From positions 119,014 through 183,013 of the forward strand of contig RQTK01000344.1 of assembly GCA_003991915.1 (NCBI GenBank): DNA of 64,000 bases. The letters are read 5' to 3'. The position numbers were made by a program, and so were the translations under genes. This document shows, piece by piece, positions 63,835 to 64,000 of the stretch. Origin of the DNA: Elysia chlorotica. Taxonomy: Eukaryota; Mollusca; Gastropoda; Plakobranchidae. Under the pieces are notes generated by a model. That model saw only the letters and a program-made list of their open reading frames with translations, did no database searches and was not told where the DNA came from. Positions within the stretch are counted from its first letter, which is position 1, and every line of letters begins with the position of its first letter.

Positions 63835-64000
63835 CTAAAATCCGGAATGTCAAAAGTGGCAATATTAACAGCTGAAGAAATGAATTTGGTGAGACACAAA
63901 ACTGATTTTAATCTACAGGCTTCATTTCAGGAAGCTGCAGATGATACCGAACTTAACCCTCGAGTGTGTTTTTTTCCTTTAATGAGTTCATTAGGTTGAA
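63835..64000 (+). repeat. dispersed 166-bp repeat, copy 2 (cut by window end)
   Basis: Begins CTAAAATCCGGAATGTCAAA and reads MSKVAILTAEEMNLVRHKTD then FNLQASFQEAADDTELNPRV. A one-base difference in the T run shifts the frame after RVCFF relative to copy 1. Confidence 0.75.

Overview
This is an intron-rich animal nuclear sequence. It is dominated by one plus-strand gene, an orthologue of MADD (DENN/MADD, Rab3 GDP-GTP exchange protein; AEX-3 in nematodes). Twenty-one coding exons chain in phase from the start codon at 553 to 50850 and give 1331 codons. The gene runs past the right edge, because nothing matching the conserved C-terminal third of MADD is visible. The host is most likely a lophotrochozoan, probably a marine mollusc. 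That is inference from the divergence of the protein, AT-rich introns, very abundant simple repeats, tRNA-headed SINE copies and a Penelope-like retroelement relic. I cannot name a species.

Layout. 1-531: upstream or 5' intron sequence. 553-1780: exons 1-2 (uDENN). 1781-11072: a 9.3 kb intron with tRNA-like SINE heads, a GA/CT inverted pair and two copies of a C-run repeat. 11073-12998: exons 3-6 (cDENN). 17566-19647: exons 7-9 (dDENN and acidic Ser-rich region). 21055-26828: exons 10-16 (low-complexity linker, with a probable 57-nt cassette exon). 28445-29549: exons 17-18, the second conserved MADD block. 30076-31918: exons 19-20. 31919-50251: an 18.3 kb intron that starts with a perfect GC-type donor and holds large microsatellites, SINE copies and a candidate alternative first exon at 48889-49021. 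50252-50850: a 599-nt exon encoding an unusual heptad-repeat coiled coil. 50851-64000: intron or downstream DNA with triplet arrays, the Penelope-like fragment, GA/CT arrays and a duplicated 166-bp repeat.

The most interesting region is the 3' half. After exon 20, ordinary splicing needs a GC donor. Reading through it adds 29 codons, ends at a stop, and an AATAAA overlaps that stop. About 17 kb downstream a basic, GC-rich open segment starting with ATG ends at a donor in exactly the phase needed to join the heptad-repeat exon. Together these suggest a locus that can make a truncated N-terminal product and a separate downstream product as well as the full-length protein. Exon 10 is also unusual: it is flanked by a tandem array of about 175 bp, and its own 3' end and donor have been copied about four more times into the next intron.

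Most other open frames in the window are translations of microsatellites (Ser/Leu, Tyr/Leu/Ser/Ile, poly-Lys, poly-Glu, poly-Asp) or antisense shadows of MADD exons. I see no RNA gene, CRISPR array or second protein-coding gene that I can support.
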